From the NCBI RefSeq assembly GCF_049994355.1, contig NZ_CP188257.1, positions 2,232,001 to 2,296,000 on the forward strand: 64,000 nt of DNA, given 5' to 3'. A program made the position numbers and the translations under genes. Source of the stretch: Angustibacter sp049994355 (lineage in GTDB: Bacteria > Actinomycetota > Actinomycetes > Actinomycetales > Angustibacteraceae). Below the pieces are notes generated by a model. That model was not told where the DNA came from and ran no database searches. It worked only from the letters and a program-made list of their open reading frames with translations. Below are positions 17,420-25,601 of this stretch, piece after piece. Within the stretch, counting starts at the first letter, position 1; each line of letters starts with the position of its first letter.

Positions 17420-18193
17420 GTGCCGTTCACCGTGTCCCACGTCGCCGCCGTCCTGCCGTTGAGGTACGGCCGCGCCGGCCTGCTGCTCGCCACGCCGCCG
17501 CTGGTCATCGGGTCGATGGCGCCGGACACGCCGTCCGTGGTCGGCGCGCGCCAGTTCCGGGACCTGACCCACACGCTGGTTGCGTCGATGACCGTGGACG
17601 TCGCGGTCACCGGGGTCGGTTGCCTCGTCTGGGCCTTCGTGCTGAGACCGGTGGTGGCGGACCTGGTGCCGGGACTCGCCGCGCGGTGGGGGCCGTTGCA
17701 CCGCAGCGAGCGGACCTGGCCCACGCGGGCCGCGCTCTGGTACCTGGCGGCCGCGATCGGATGCTTCACGCACGTCCTCTGGGACGCGTTCACCCACGCC
17801 GGTGGTGCCAGCCGATCGTGGATCCCGTTTCAGCGGATCGACGTCTGGATCTTCGAGACCCTTCAGGTCGTCTCCAGCATCGTCGGGCTCCTCATTCTGC
17901 TGTGGTGGTCGGTGCGTTGGTGGCGCTCACATCCACCGGTGGGGCGGGAGTGGCACGACCACTCACCGGCGCGCACAGTTCATCGACGCCGGATGGGCCT
18001 CGCCGTCGGAGTGGTGCTGGGCGCGACCGTGTGGGCGGCGCTGGCCAGGGTGCTGGACAGCAGCCAACCGATCGAGCCGTTGCGGGTCCTGGTCAACCTC
18101 GGCTTCGGTGCGCTGGCCGGTGCCCTGGTCAGTGCGCTGCTCGTCGCCGTGGTCTACCGGTTGACCCTGCTGCGCCACGTGCCGTCGGCTTAG
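17420..18193 (+). CDS. DUF4184 integral membrane protein
   Basis: 257 residues from GTG at 17420. This start is chosen because DUF4184 proteins begin with a PFTxSH motif, seen here as VPFTVSHVAAVLPL. It has about six hydrophobic segments and conserved polar residues in GSMAPD (near 35), DLTHT and FTHVLWDAFTHAG (near 125-137), which resembles the metal-binding pattern of YdjM-like membrane hydrolases. Function unknown. The stop overlaps by three bases the stop of the convergent kinase-like gene. Confidence 0.8.
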   Translation: MPFTVSHVAAVLPLRYGRAGLLLATPPLVIGSMAPDTPSVVGARQFRDLTHTLVASMTVDVAVTGVGCLVWAFVLRPVVADLVPGLAARWGPLHRSERTWPTRAALWYLAAAIGCFTHVLWDAFTHAGGASRSWIPFQRIDVWIFETLQVVSSIVGLLILLWWSVRWWRSHPPVGREWHDHSPARTVHRRRMGLAVGVVLGATVWAALARVLDSSQPIEPLRVLVNLGFGALAGALVSALLVAVVYRLTLLRHVPSA

Positions 18194-18798
18194 CCGGCCG
18201 TCGAGCCGTCCGCCGGGTCGGCGGCGTTCCAGAGCCACAGGTCCGCTCGGGCGGCGGTGCCCTCTCGGGCGAAGTGCGCGTCCTCCTGCGCCGCCCAGCG
18301 ACGCCAGTGCGGCCGGTACGCGTCGCCGTCGCGGGCCATCGCGCGGTCGTGGCGAGCGGTCTGCGGGGCGTCCACCCAGACCAGCGCGCTCAGGAACGGG
18401 GAGCACATCCGGGCGCCGGCGCCGCAGCCCTCGAGCAGCACCACTGCAGCGGCCGGGACGTCGTAGCAGTCGCCGTCGACGCCCAGGACCCAGTCGTGCC
18501 GGCGCAGGGTCGCACCCTGCCCGCGAGAGAGCGGCTCCAGCACCCCCATCAGGACGCGCCGGACGCCGTCCTCCAGGCCGTCCCATCCTGGGTAGACGTC
18601 GTCCAGCCGGACGACCGGTGCCGGTCTCCCATCGCCACCGAGCGCGGTGGACAAGCGGGCCGCGAAGGTCGACTTGCCCGCGCCGCTGGGTCCGTCGATC
18701 GCGATGACCCGGGTGTCGCCCGCGAGAGCCGGCCGCTGAGCGACCAGCGCCCGGACGAGCCGCACCGCCTCGGCTATGTCACTGACCTGCTGCGGCAT
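18190..18798 (-). CDS. P-loop uridine kinase-like ATPase
   Basis: 202 residues with Walker A GPSGAGKST at 36-44, followed by RLDDVYPGWDG, the lid-proximal motif common in actinobacterial uridine kinase-like proteins. A tryptophan-rich C-terminus (LWLWNAADP) is typical of this small group. It may phosphorylate a nucleoside or small alcohol. True Udk enzymes are longer and differ in the substrate motif, so uridine kinase should not be assumed despite the pyrimidine-related neighbourhood. It is convergent with the DUF4184 gene. Confidence 0.75.
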   Translation of the reverse strand: MPQQVSDIAEAVRLVRALVAQRPALAGDTRVIAIDGPSGAGKSTFAARLSTALGGDGRPAPVVRLDDVYPGWDGLEDGVRRVLMGVLEPLSRGQGATLRRHDWVLGVDGDCYDVPAAAVVLLEGCGAGARMCSPFLSALVWVDAPQTARHDRAMARDGDAYRPHWRRWAAQEDAHFAREGTAARADLWLWNAADPADGSTAG

Positions 18799-18835
18799 CG
18801 GGTCAGCGTGCCACGGCGTCGTCGACCCTGCGCAC

Positions 18836-18841
18836 TAGGCT
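18836..18841 (+). promoter_or_regulatory. Start-proximal -10 hexamer, CoA-transferase gene
   Basis: TAGGCT six bases before the ATG at 18848, with no Shine-Dalgarno sequence between. This is the leaderless arrangement repeated throughout the window. Confidence 0.5.
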
Positions 18842-18847
18842 CGCCCG

Positions 18848-20095
18848 ATGCAGATCCCCGTGCCGTCCGGACCGTTGGCCGGACTCGTCGTCGTCGACCT
18901 CACCCGAGCACTGGCCGGCCCGCACGCGGCCATGATGCTCGGCGACCTCGGAGCCAGGGTGATCAAGGTGGAGGTCCCCGGCACCGGTGACGACACCCGG
19001 GGGTGGGGTCCGCCGTTCGTGTCCCCGGACGACGACCCGCAGGCCCGGCAGTCGACGTACTTCCTGTCCTGCAACAGGAACAAGGAGTCGATCGCGCTGG
19101 ACCTGAAGTCCGACGAGGGGCGCGCGACGCTCACCGAGCTGGTGCGCCGGGCCGACGTGCTGCTGGAGAACTTCCGCACCGGAGTGCTGGACCGCCTCGG
19201 CTTCGCCCCCGAGCGGCTGCTCGAGCTGAACCCCGGCCTGGTGGTGCTGTCCATCAGTGGGTTCGGCCACGACGGCCCCGAGGGTGGGCGCGCCGGGTAC
19301 GACCAGATCGCTCAGGGCGAGGCCGGCCTGATGTCGTTGACCGGCGCCGGCCCCGAGGACCCGCAGCGCGTGGGCGTGCCGATCGGTGACCTGCTCGCCG
19401 GGATGTGGGGTGCCTACGGCGTGCTGGCCGCGCTCGTCGAGCGCGACCGCACCGGTCGCGGCCAGGTGGTCCGGACGTCGCTGCTGGCCGGCATCGTCGG
19501 CGTGCACGCCTTCCAGGGCACCAGGTTCACCGTGGCCGGCGAGGTGGGCCGGGCGGCCGGCAACCACCATCCGTCCATCTGCCCCTACGGCCTGTTCCAC
19601 TGCGCCGACGGCGCCGTCCAGATCTCGGTCGGCAGCGAAGGTCTGTGGCAGCGGCTCTGCGCCGAGTTCGGCCTGGACCCTGCCGCCGCGGGGATGGCCA
19701 GCAACGCCGAGCGGGTGCACCACCGCGAGCAGGTCATCGCCGCCATCGAGGCGGCTTTCGAGACCTTGGACGCCGAGGCCCTGCTCGCCCGGCTCGCGGT
19801 CGCCGGCATCCCGGCCGGACGCGTGCGCGACCTCGGCGAGGTCTACGACTGGGAGCAGACCCGCAGCCAGGGCCTGCTGGTCGACGTCGAGCACGCGACC
19901 CTCGGGTCGATCACCCTGCCCGGGCCGCCGCTGCGGTTCTTCGCCGCCGACGGCGAGGAGGTCACCAAGCGGGTGCACGCCGCCCCGCCGGTGCTGGACG
20001 CCGACGGCGACGTCATCCGGCAGTGGCTCGACCGGACCCAGCCCGAGCCTGCTGGCGAAGGTGACCTACCGCTGCACGGCAAGCACCGGCCGTGA
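18848..20095 (+). CDS. CaiB/BaiF family (family III) CoA-transferase
   Basis: 415 residues. N-terminal LVVVDLTRALAGPHAAMMLGDLGARVIKVE is the hallmark of the family. The catalytic aspartate is Asp181 in PIGDLLAG, preceded by a GYDQIAQGEAGLM block. These enzymes transfer CoA between carboxylates (formyl/oxalate, carnitine, succinate donors). The gene lies 81 bases before carbamate kinase and the ring-opening amidohydrolase gene, so it could activate a dicarboxylate product such as malonate to its CoA ester, but that is inference. Oxalate or methyl-branched acids are alternatives. Confidence 0.88.
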   Translation: MQIPVPSGPLAGLVVVDLTRALAGPHAAMMLGDLGARVIKVEVPGTGDDTRGWGPPFVSPDDDPQARQSTYFLSCNRNKESIALDLKSDEGRATLTELVRRADVLLENFRTGVLDRLGFAPERLLELNPGLVVLSISGFGHDGPEGGRAGYDQIAQGEAGLMSLTGAGPEDPQRVGVPIGDLLAGMWGAYGVLAALVERDRTGRGQVVRTSLLAGIVGVHAFQGTRFTVAGEVGRAAGNHHPSICPYGLFHCADGAVQISVGSEGLWQRLCAEFGLDPAAAGMASNAERVHHREQVIAAIEAAFETLDAEALLARLAVAGIPAGRVRDLGEVYDWEQTRSQGLLVDVEHATLGSITLPGPPLRFFAADGEEVTKRVHAAPPVLDADGDVIRQWLDRTQPEPAGEGDLPLHGKHRP

Positions 20096-20140
20096 GCGAA
20101 TCCTGACCAAACGCCGGTCACGGGCTGGCGACTGCTCGCC

Positions 20141-20170
20141 ATGACGGGGTGCCGCGCTGTCGCCTAGGTT
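20141..20170 (+). promoter_or_regulatory. Promoter candidate for carbamate kinase
   Basis: ATGACG (20141-20146), 18-base spacer, TAGGTT (20165-20170), then six bases to the GTG at 20177. The same ATGACG/18/TAGG-T layout is seen before the PucR gene at 3579-3608, suggesting a shared promoter type. Confidence 0.5.
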
Positions 20171-20176
20171 CGCGGT

Positions 20177-21130
20177 GTGCGGGTCCTGGTCGCCCTCGGG
20201 GGCAACGCGATGACCTCCGCGGACGGCTCTGCTAGCCCGGAGGCCCAGATCGCTGCCATCAGCAAGGCGATGGAGCCGGTGGCCGAGCTGGTCTCGCTCG
20301 GGCACGAGGTGGTGCTGACCCACGGCAACGGTCCGCAGGTGGGCAACCTGCTGGTGAAGAACGAGCTCGCTGCGTCGGTCGTCCCGCCGGTGCCATTGGA
20401 CTGGTGCGGCGCGCAGACCCAGGCGACCGTCGGCTTCGTCGTGCTGGACACCCTCGAGGTCGCACTTCGTCGTCGCGGGCTGCGTCGCCCGGCCGCCGCC
20501 CTGGTGACCCGGACCCTGGTCGACCGCGACGACCCCGGTTTCACGAACCCGACCAAGCCGATCGGCCGCTACCTGCCCCAGCCCGAGGCCCAGGTCCTGG
20601 TCGACCACGGCCAGACCTGGCAGGACCGCGGTGAGCGCGGGTGGCGGCGCGTGGTCGCCTCGCCCGAGCCCCTCGAGATCCTGGACGCCGACAGCGCCCG
20701 TGCGCTGGTCGATGCGGGCTACGTGGTGGTGGCCGGCGGTGGCGGTGGCATCCCGTGCGTGCGGGACCCGGACGGTTCGGTGCGTGGCGTGGAGGCGGTC
20801 ATCGACAAGGACCTGTCCGCCGCCGTGCTCGGGCGCGCGCTGGACGTCGACGTCCTGGTCATCGCGACCGACGTCGAGGCCGTGGCCACCGGCTGGGGGA
20901 CCCCTGCGCAGCGCGAGCTCGGTGTGGTGAGCGTCGCCGAGCTGCGAGACCTCGCGGCTGCGGGGGAGTTCGCCAGCGGCTCCATGGGCCCCAAGGTCGA
21001 GGCCGTCTGCCGCTTCGTCGAGGCCGGCGGCACCCGCGCCGCCATCTGCGCCCTCGACCGGATCGCCGCCGCCGCGCTCGGCGAGGCCGGCACCGTCGTC
21101 CGTCCGTCTGCACCGTCAACCGAGGAGTGA
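20177..21130 (+). CDS. arcC: Carbamate kinase
   Basis: 317 residues from GTG at 20177. Amino-acid-kinase fold: N-terminal VLVALGGNAM, THGNGPQVGNLL (about 48-59), VVAGGGGGIPCVR, IDKDLSAAVLG and IATDVEAVATGWG, all in the order of ArcC/YqeA enzymes. Length is standard. It transfers phosphate from carbamoyl phosphate to ADP, leaving carbamate that breaks down to ammonia and CO2. No arginine deiminase genes are nearby. The logical carbamoyl-phosphate source is the AllFGH-like complex at 1-3580. The stop is four bases before the amidohydrolase ATG, so the two are cotranscribed. Confidence 0.95.
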   Translation: MRVLVALGGNAMTSADGSASPEAQIAAISKAMEPVAELVSLGHEVVLTHGNGPQVGNLLVKNELAASVVPPVPLDWCGAQTQATVGFVVLDTLEVALRRRGLRRPAAALVTRTLVDRDDPGFTNPTKPIGRYLPQPEAQVLVDHGQTWQDRGERGWRRVVASPEPLEILDADSARALVDAGYVVVAGGGGGIPCVRDPDGSVRGVEAVIDKDLSAAVLGRALDVDVLVIATDVEAVATGWGTPAQRELGVVSVAELRDLAAAGEFASGSMGPKVEAVCRFVEAGGTRAAICALDRIAAAALGEAGTVVRPSAPSTEE

Positions 21131-21134
21131 GCGA

Positions 21135-22274
21135 ATGCCGCAGGCCATCGAGGTCCGCAAGGTGCCCATCCTGTCCGTCAGCGACGCCAGCGGCCTCGCC
21201 CAGCTGATCGACGACGGGGTGATGGAGGCCGACCGGGTGGTCGCCGTGATCGGCAAGACCGAGGGGAACGGCGGCGTCAACGACTACACCCGGATCATCG
21301 CCGACCGCGCGTTCCGCGAGGTGCTGGTGGCGAAGGGCACCCGCACCACCGAGGAGGTCCGCCAGGTCCCCATCGTCTGGTCCGGCGGGACCGACGGGGT
21401 GATCAGCCCGCACGCCACCGTGTTCGCCACGGTGCCGGACGGCGCCGTCGACCAGACCGACGAGCCCCGGCTGACCGTCGGGTTCGCGATGAGCGAGGTG
21501 CTGGCCCCCGAGGACATCGGCCGGGTCGCGATGGTGACCAAGGTCGCCGACGCGGTCCGGGTGGCCATGGAGCGGGCCGGAATCACCGACGTCGCCGACG
21601 TGCACTACGTGCAGACCAAGACCCCGCTGCTGACGATCCACACCATCCGGGACGCCAAGCAGCGCGGGCAGACCGTGTGGACCGAGCACACCCACGAGTC
21701 CATGGACCTGTCCAACGGCTGCACGGCACTGGGCATCGCGGTCGCCCTCGGCGAGATCGAGATGCCGACCGACGCCGACGTGATGCACGACCGATCGCTC
21801 TACTCCTCGGTGGCATCCTGCTCGTCCGGCGTCGAGCTGGACCAGGCCCAGGTCGTGGTGGTCGGCAACGCGCGCGGCGTCGGCGGCCGATACCGGATCG
21901 GCCACTCGGTGATGCGCGACGCGCTGGACGCCGACGGCATCTGGGCGGCGGTCAAGGACGCCGGTCTGCGGCTGCCGGACCGCCCGCACTCCAGCGACCT
22001 TGACGGTCGGCTGGTGAACGTCTTCCTCAAGTGCGAGGTGTCCCAGGACGGCGAGGTCCGTGGGCGGCGCAACGCCATGCTGGACGACTCCGACGTGCAC
22101 TGGCACCGGCAGATCAAGTCGTGCGTCGGTGGCGTCACCGCCGCGGTGACCGGCGACCCAGCCGTGTTCGTCTCCGTCTCCGCGGCGCACCAGGGACCGG
22201 ACGGCGGCGGCCCGGTCGCGGCCATCGTCGACCTGGGGGAGGAGCCCACCGGCTACCGGCCGCCCGCTGGCTAG
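21135..22274 (+). CDS. Ring-opening amidohydrolase (barbiturase/cyanuric acid hydrolase family)
   Basis: 379 residues, the family length. This fold has three related repeats, each donating a Lys-Ser pair. Lys41 (GKTEGNG) with Ser83 (WSGGTDG), Lys162 (VQTKTP) with Ser230/231 (SCSSGVE), and Lys299 (FLKCEV) with Ser348 (VSVSAAHQG) fit that plan. The family opens barbiturate to ureidomalonate, or cyanuric acid to carboxybiuret. With a uracil-type permease and molybdenum hydroxylase in the same region, barbiturase is favoured over a triazine role. Directly downstream of carbamate kinase, with a four-base gap. Followed by hisF, which has its own start-proximal hexamer. Confidence 0.9.
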   Translation: MPQAIEVRKVPILSVSDASGLAQLIDDGVMEADRVVAVIGKTEGNGGVNDYTRIIADRAFREVLVAKGTRTTEEVRQVPIVWSGGTDGVISPHATVFATVPDGAVDQTDEPRLTVGFAMSEVLAPEDIGRVAMVTKVADAVRVAMERAGITDVADVHYVQTKTPLLTIHTIRDAKQRGQTVWTEHTHESMDLSNGCTALGIAVALGEIEMPTDADVMHDRSLYSSVASCSSGVELDQAQVVVVGNARGVGGRYRIGHSVMRDALDADGIWAAVKDAGLRLPDRPHSSDLDGRLVNVFLKCEVSQDGEVRGRRNAMLDDSDVHWHRQIKSCVGGVTAAVTGDPAVFVSVSAAHQGPDGGGPVAAIVDLGEEPTGYRPPAG

Positions 22275-22277
22275 GCT
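22272..22277 (+). promoter_or_regulatory. Start-proximal -10 hexamer, hisF
   Basis: TAGGCT overlaps the TAG stop of the amidohydrolase gene and precedes the hisF GTG by six bases, giving a leaderless start for histidine biosynthesis independent of the catabolic operon. Confidence 0.5.
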
Positions 22278-22283
22278 TGGCGG

Positions 22284-23054
22284 GTGAGCCTTGCCGTCCG
22301 AGTCATCCCCTGTCTCGACGTGGACGCCGGTCGCGTCGTCAAGGGAGTGAACTTCCAACAGCTGCGTGATGCCGGTGACCCGGTCGAGCTGGCCCGTCGT
22401 TACGACGCCGAGGGCGCCGACGAGCTGACCTTCCTGGACGTCACCGCGTCCAGCGACGACCGCAGCACCACCTACGACGTGGTCTCCCGCACGGCCGAGC
22501 AGGTGTTCATCCCGCTGACCGTCGGCGGCGGCGTCCGCTCCGTCGCGGACGTCGACCGGCTGCTGCGCGCCGGAGCCGACAAGGTGGGGATCAACACAGC
22601 CGCGATCGAGCGGCCGACGCTGGTGGCGGAGGTGGCGGACCGGTTCGGCGCGCAGGTCCTGGTGCTCAGCGTGGACGCCCGGCGCTGCCGTCCTGGAACG
22701 CCCACCGAGTCCGGCTTCGAGGTGACCACCCACGGCGGCCGACGCGGCACGGGTCTGGATGCCGTGCAGTGGGCCGCCACGGCGGCCACCCTCGGCGCGG
22801 GCGAGATCCTGCTCAACGCGATGGACGCCGACGGCACGACCAAGGGCTTCGACCTGGAGCTCATCGCGCTGGTCCGCGCGCGGGTCGACGTCCCGCTGGT
22901 CGCCAGTGGTGGCGCCGGCGCACCCGAGCACTTCGTCGAGGCGGTCCGGGCCGGCGCGGACGCCGTGCTGGCCGCCAGCGTCTTCCACTTCGAGCAGGTA
23001 CGGATTCGCGAGGTGAAGTCGGCGCTCGCCGGCGCCGGGTTCGCCGTTCGCTGA
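22284..23054 (+). CDS. hisF: Imidazole glycerol phosphate synthase cyclase subunit
   Basis: 256 residues from GTG at 22284. TIM-barrel with N-terminal VIPCLDVDAGRVVKGVNF (catalytic Asp11) and NAMDADGTTKGFD (second catalytic Asp), plus the phosphate-binding VASGGAGAPEHF and ADAVLAASVFHF. It works with HisH to convert PRFAR to imidazole glycerol phosphate and AICAR. hisI, normally adjacent in actinobacteria, is 4.9 kb downstream here. Confidence 0.97.
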   Translation: MSLAVRVIPCLDVDAGRVVKGVNFQQLRDAGDPVELARRYDAEGADELTFLDVTASSDDRSTTYDVVSRTAEQVFIPLTVGGGVRSVADVDRLLRAGADKVGINTAAIERPTLVAEVADRFGAQVLVLSVDARRCRPGTPTESGFEVTTHGGRRGTGLDAVQWAATAATLGAGEILLNAMDADGTTKGFDLELIALVRARVDVPLVASGGAGAPEHFVEAVRAGADAVLAASVFHFEQVRIREVKSALAGAGFAVR

Positions 23055-23062
23055 GCGTCGGC

Positions 23063-23695
23063 TCAGAGCCCGGACGGGGCCTGGCGAAGCGCGTCGACGG
23101 CCTCGTTGGGTCCATCCAGCGAGACCTGCGCGACGTCCCGGCGCCCGAAGCAGAACAGCAGCAGCTCGGCCGCAGGCCCCTCGACGCGCACGCTCGGGTG
23201 GCCCCGCTTGACGGTGGTCCGGCCGAGGCCGGTGGCGACCAGCTCGACCCCCACATCGGCCCGGCGCATCCCGAGCCGGCCGGTCATCGCGCAGTTTCGC
23301 CACAGCGCGGCCTCGAGGTCCGGGTGCAGGTCGCGTGGCTCCCAGCCCGGCTGAGCCCGCCGGACGTCCTCGTGGTGCACGAAGAACTCGGCCGTGTTGG
23401 TCAGCTCGTCCAGCACGCCCCAGCGCATCGGGTTCCAGACCGGCGGTCCGCCGCGCAGCCGTTCGACGAGCTGCTCCCAGGGCAGTGCGGCCAGCTGCTG
23501 CTGCACCGAGGTGGCGTGTCCGGAAAGCGGTGGAAGGTAGATCCCGACCTGCGCGTCCGGACGGCTCTCGCGCAGCACCAGGTGCGCGGCGAGGTCGCTC
23601 GTGTCCCACCCTTCGCACAGTGTGGGCGCCGACGGACCGGTCAACAGGAGGGTCTCGCACAGAGCGGCGCGCTCCGCACGGGCATGATTGCTCAT
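23063..23695 (-). CDS. TIGR03085 family protein (maleylpyruvate-isomerase/DinB fold)
   Basis: 210 residues. The N-terminus RAERAALCETLLLTGPSAPTLCEGW, DLAAHLVLRESRPDAQ and the later FFVHHEDVRRAQPGW are the conserved blocks of the TIGR03085 family. Three histidines in these blocks could bind a metal, as in mycothiol-dependent maleylpyruvate isomerases. Members commonly sit between hisF and hisI in actinobacteria, as here. Function unknown, possibly thiol-related. Convergent with hisF, eight bases between stops. Confidence 0.85.
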   Translation of the reverse strand: MSNHARAERAALCETLLLTGPSAPTLCEGWDTSDLAAHLVLRESRPDAQVGIYLPPLSGHATSVQQQLAALPWEQLVERLRGGPPVWNPMRWGVLDELTNTAEFFVHHEDVRRAQPGWEPRDLHPDLEAALWRNCAMTGRLGMRRADVGVELVATGLGRTTVKRGHPSVRVEGPAAELLLFCFGRRDVAQVSLDGPNEAVDALRQAPSGL

Positions 23696-23774
23696 GCACC
23701 GATCCTCGCATCCGGTGCTGTCGGCCGCTCATGAGAGGCTGAGCCGTCCCTGATTCCCAGCTGGAAGTGAGCAC

Positions 23775-25601
23775 GTGGAGACCCGTCCCTACACCCTGCG
23801 TCGCGGTCTGTTCGTGCTCGGCCAGGGGATCCGTCGCGTCCCCGGGATCTTCGCGGTGGCCGTCGTCGGCAGCGCGCTCTACGGAGTGATGACCGCCGGC
23901 ACGGCCTGGGCCCTGGGCAAGGTGATCGCGAACGTGATCGGGCCCTCCTTCGAGTCGGGGCAGATCGACGTCAGCGAGCTGGCCAAGGGGGCCGGGCTGA
24001 TGGCCGGGGTCGCCGTGCTGCTCACCACGGGTGTGATCCTGCGGCGGGTCGCCGCCGGGTACGCGGTGTACGACCTCGGGGCCCAGTTCCGTCGACGGGT
24101 CACCGCGCAGTACCTGCGGCTGCCGCTGTCCTGGCACGGACGGCACCCCACCGGTCAGCTGCTCTCCAACGCCAACGCAGACGTCGAGGCGACCTGGCAG
24201 GTGTTCGCGCCGCTGCCGATGGCGATCGGCGTGATCGTCATGCTCGTGGTCGCGGCGGTCTCGATGGTGCTCGCGGACCCGGTCCTCGCGCTGATCGGGT
24301 TCTGCGTCTTCCCGCTCGTCTTCCTTGTGAATGTCGTGTTCCAGCGCTGGATGTCACCGCGGGTCACCCGCGCCCAGCAGCTGCGCGCCGAGGTGTCCGA
24401 CGTCGCGCACGAGAGCTTCGACGGAGCGCTGATCGTCAAGGCCATGGGCCGCGAGCAGGCCGAGACCCAGCGCTTCGCCGACCAGTCCTTGGCTCTGCGC
24501 GACGCGAACATCTCGGTGGGGCGCACCCGAGGCGTGTTCGACCCGATCATCGAGGCCATCCCGAACCTCGGCACCCTGGCCGTGCTGGCCGTCGGCACCG
24601 CGCAGGTTTCCTCGGGCGCCACGACAGCAGCGACGGTCGTGCAAGTCGCGTACCTCTTCTCGTTGCTGGGCTTCCCGGTGCGGGCGCTGGGCTGGGTGCT
24701 CGGCGAGCTGCCGCGCAGCGTCGTCGGGTGGGACCGCGTGCAGTCCGTGCTGGAGGCCGAGGGCGGCATGACCTATGGCGACCGCGAGGTCGCCAAGGAC
24801 GGCGCCGCCACGCTGGAGCTGCAGCGGGTCGACTTCGCGCACGTCGACGGGTCGGGCGAGGCCGTCCCCGTGCTTCGTCACGTGAGCCTGGTCGCCGAGC
24901 CCGGCCGCACCCTTGCCGTGGTCGGCGCCACCGGCTCGGGCAAGTCGACGCTGACCACCTTGGTGGTCCGGCTGGCCGACCCGGACGCGGGCTCGGTGCT
25001 GCTGGACGGCGTGGACGTCCGTCAGACCCGCGAGGGCGAGGTAGCCCGGCACATCGCCCTGGTGCCCCAGCACACGTTCCTGTTCGACGACACGGTTCGC
25101 GGCAACGTGACCCTGGGTGACACCGACCTGGAGGACCCGGACGACCGCCGGGTATGGGCGGCCCTGCGGCTCGCCCAGGGGGACGGTTTCGTCGCGGCCC
25201 TGCCGCACGGGCTGGACACCCACGTCGGTGAGCGCGGCACCACCCTGTCCGGTGGTCAGCGCCAACGCATCGCCCTCGCGCGGGCGCTGGTGCGCCAGCC
25301 AAGGCTGCTCGTGCTGGACGACGCGACCAGCGCCGTGGACCCACGCGTCGAGTCCGCGATCCTCGCCGGGCTGCGCAAGGCCTCGGACGGGACGACCGTG
25401 CTGGTGGTCGCCTACCGGAAGGCGACCATCGCACTGGCCGACGAGGTGGTGTTCCTGGTGGACGGCACAGTGGCCGACCGCGGCACCCACGCCGGCCTGA
25501 CCGCGCGCAACCCCGAGTACCGCAACCTGGTGGACGCCTACGAGCGCGAGGCCGCCGAGCGTGAGCTGCTGGAAGCCGAGAACGAGGAGGCGTCGGCGTG
25601 A
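23775..25601 (+). CDS. ABC exporter half-transporter, subunit with degenerate ATP site
   Basis: 608 residues: a six-helix membrane domain (about 1-330) fused to a nucleotide-binding domain. Walker A is GATGSGKST (384-392) and the signature is canonical LSGGQ (491-495). After the Walker B Asp515 the catalytic glutamate is replaced by Asp516 (LDDATS) and the switch histidine by Tyr547 (VAYRK). The next gene overlaps by four bases and supplies the complementary half, so the pair forms a heterodimeric exporter. A GGAAG lies upstream of the GTG at 23775. Substrate unknown: drugs, lipids or peptides are possible. Confidence 0.92.
   Translation: METRPYTLRRGLFVLGQGIRRVPGIFAVAVVGSALYGVMTAGTAWALGKVIANVIGPSFESGQIDVSELAKGAGLMAGVAVLLTTGVILRRVAAGYAVYDLGAQFRRRVTAQYLRLPLSWHGRHPTGQLLSNANADVEATWQVFAPLPMAIGVIVMLVVAAVSMVLADPVLALIGFCVFPLVFLVNVVFQRWMSPRVTRAQQLRAEVSDVAHESFDGALIVKAMGREQAETQRFADQSLALRDANISVGRTRGVFDPIIEAIPNLGTLAVLAVGTAQVSSGATTAATVVQVAYLFSLLGFPVRALGWVLGELPRSVVGWDRVQSVLEAEGGMTYGDREVAKDGAATLELQRVDFAHVDGSGEAVPVLRHVSLVAEPGRTLAVVGATGSGKSTLTTLVVRLADPDAGSVLLDGVDVRQTREGEVARHIALVPQHTFLFDDTVRGNVTLGDTDLEDPDDRRVWAALRLAQGDGFVAALPHGLDTHVGERGTTLSGGQRQRIALARALVRQPRLLVLDDATSAVDPRVESAILAGLRKASDGTTVLVVAYRKATIALADEVVFLVDGTVADRGTHAGLTARNPEYRNLVDAYEREAAERELLEAENEEASA

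Noticed and set aside
20859..24146. Minus-strand open frame of 1095 codons
   Set aside because: It lies antisense to arcC, the amidohydrolase and hisF, all firmly identified. Long antisense frames are expected where third positions are nearly all G or C. The translation is low complexity, rich in His, Arg, Gly and Val.
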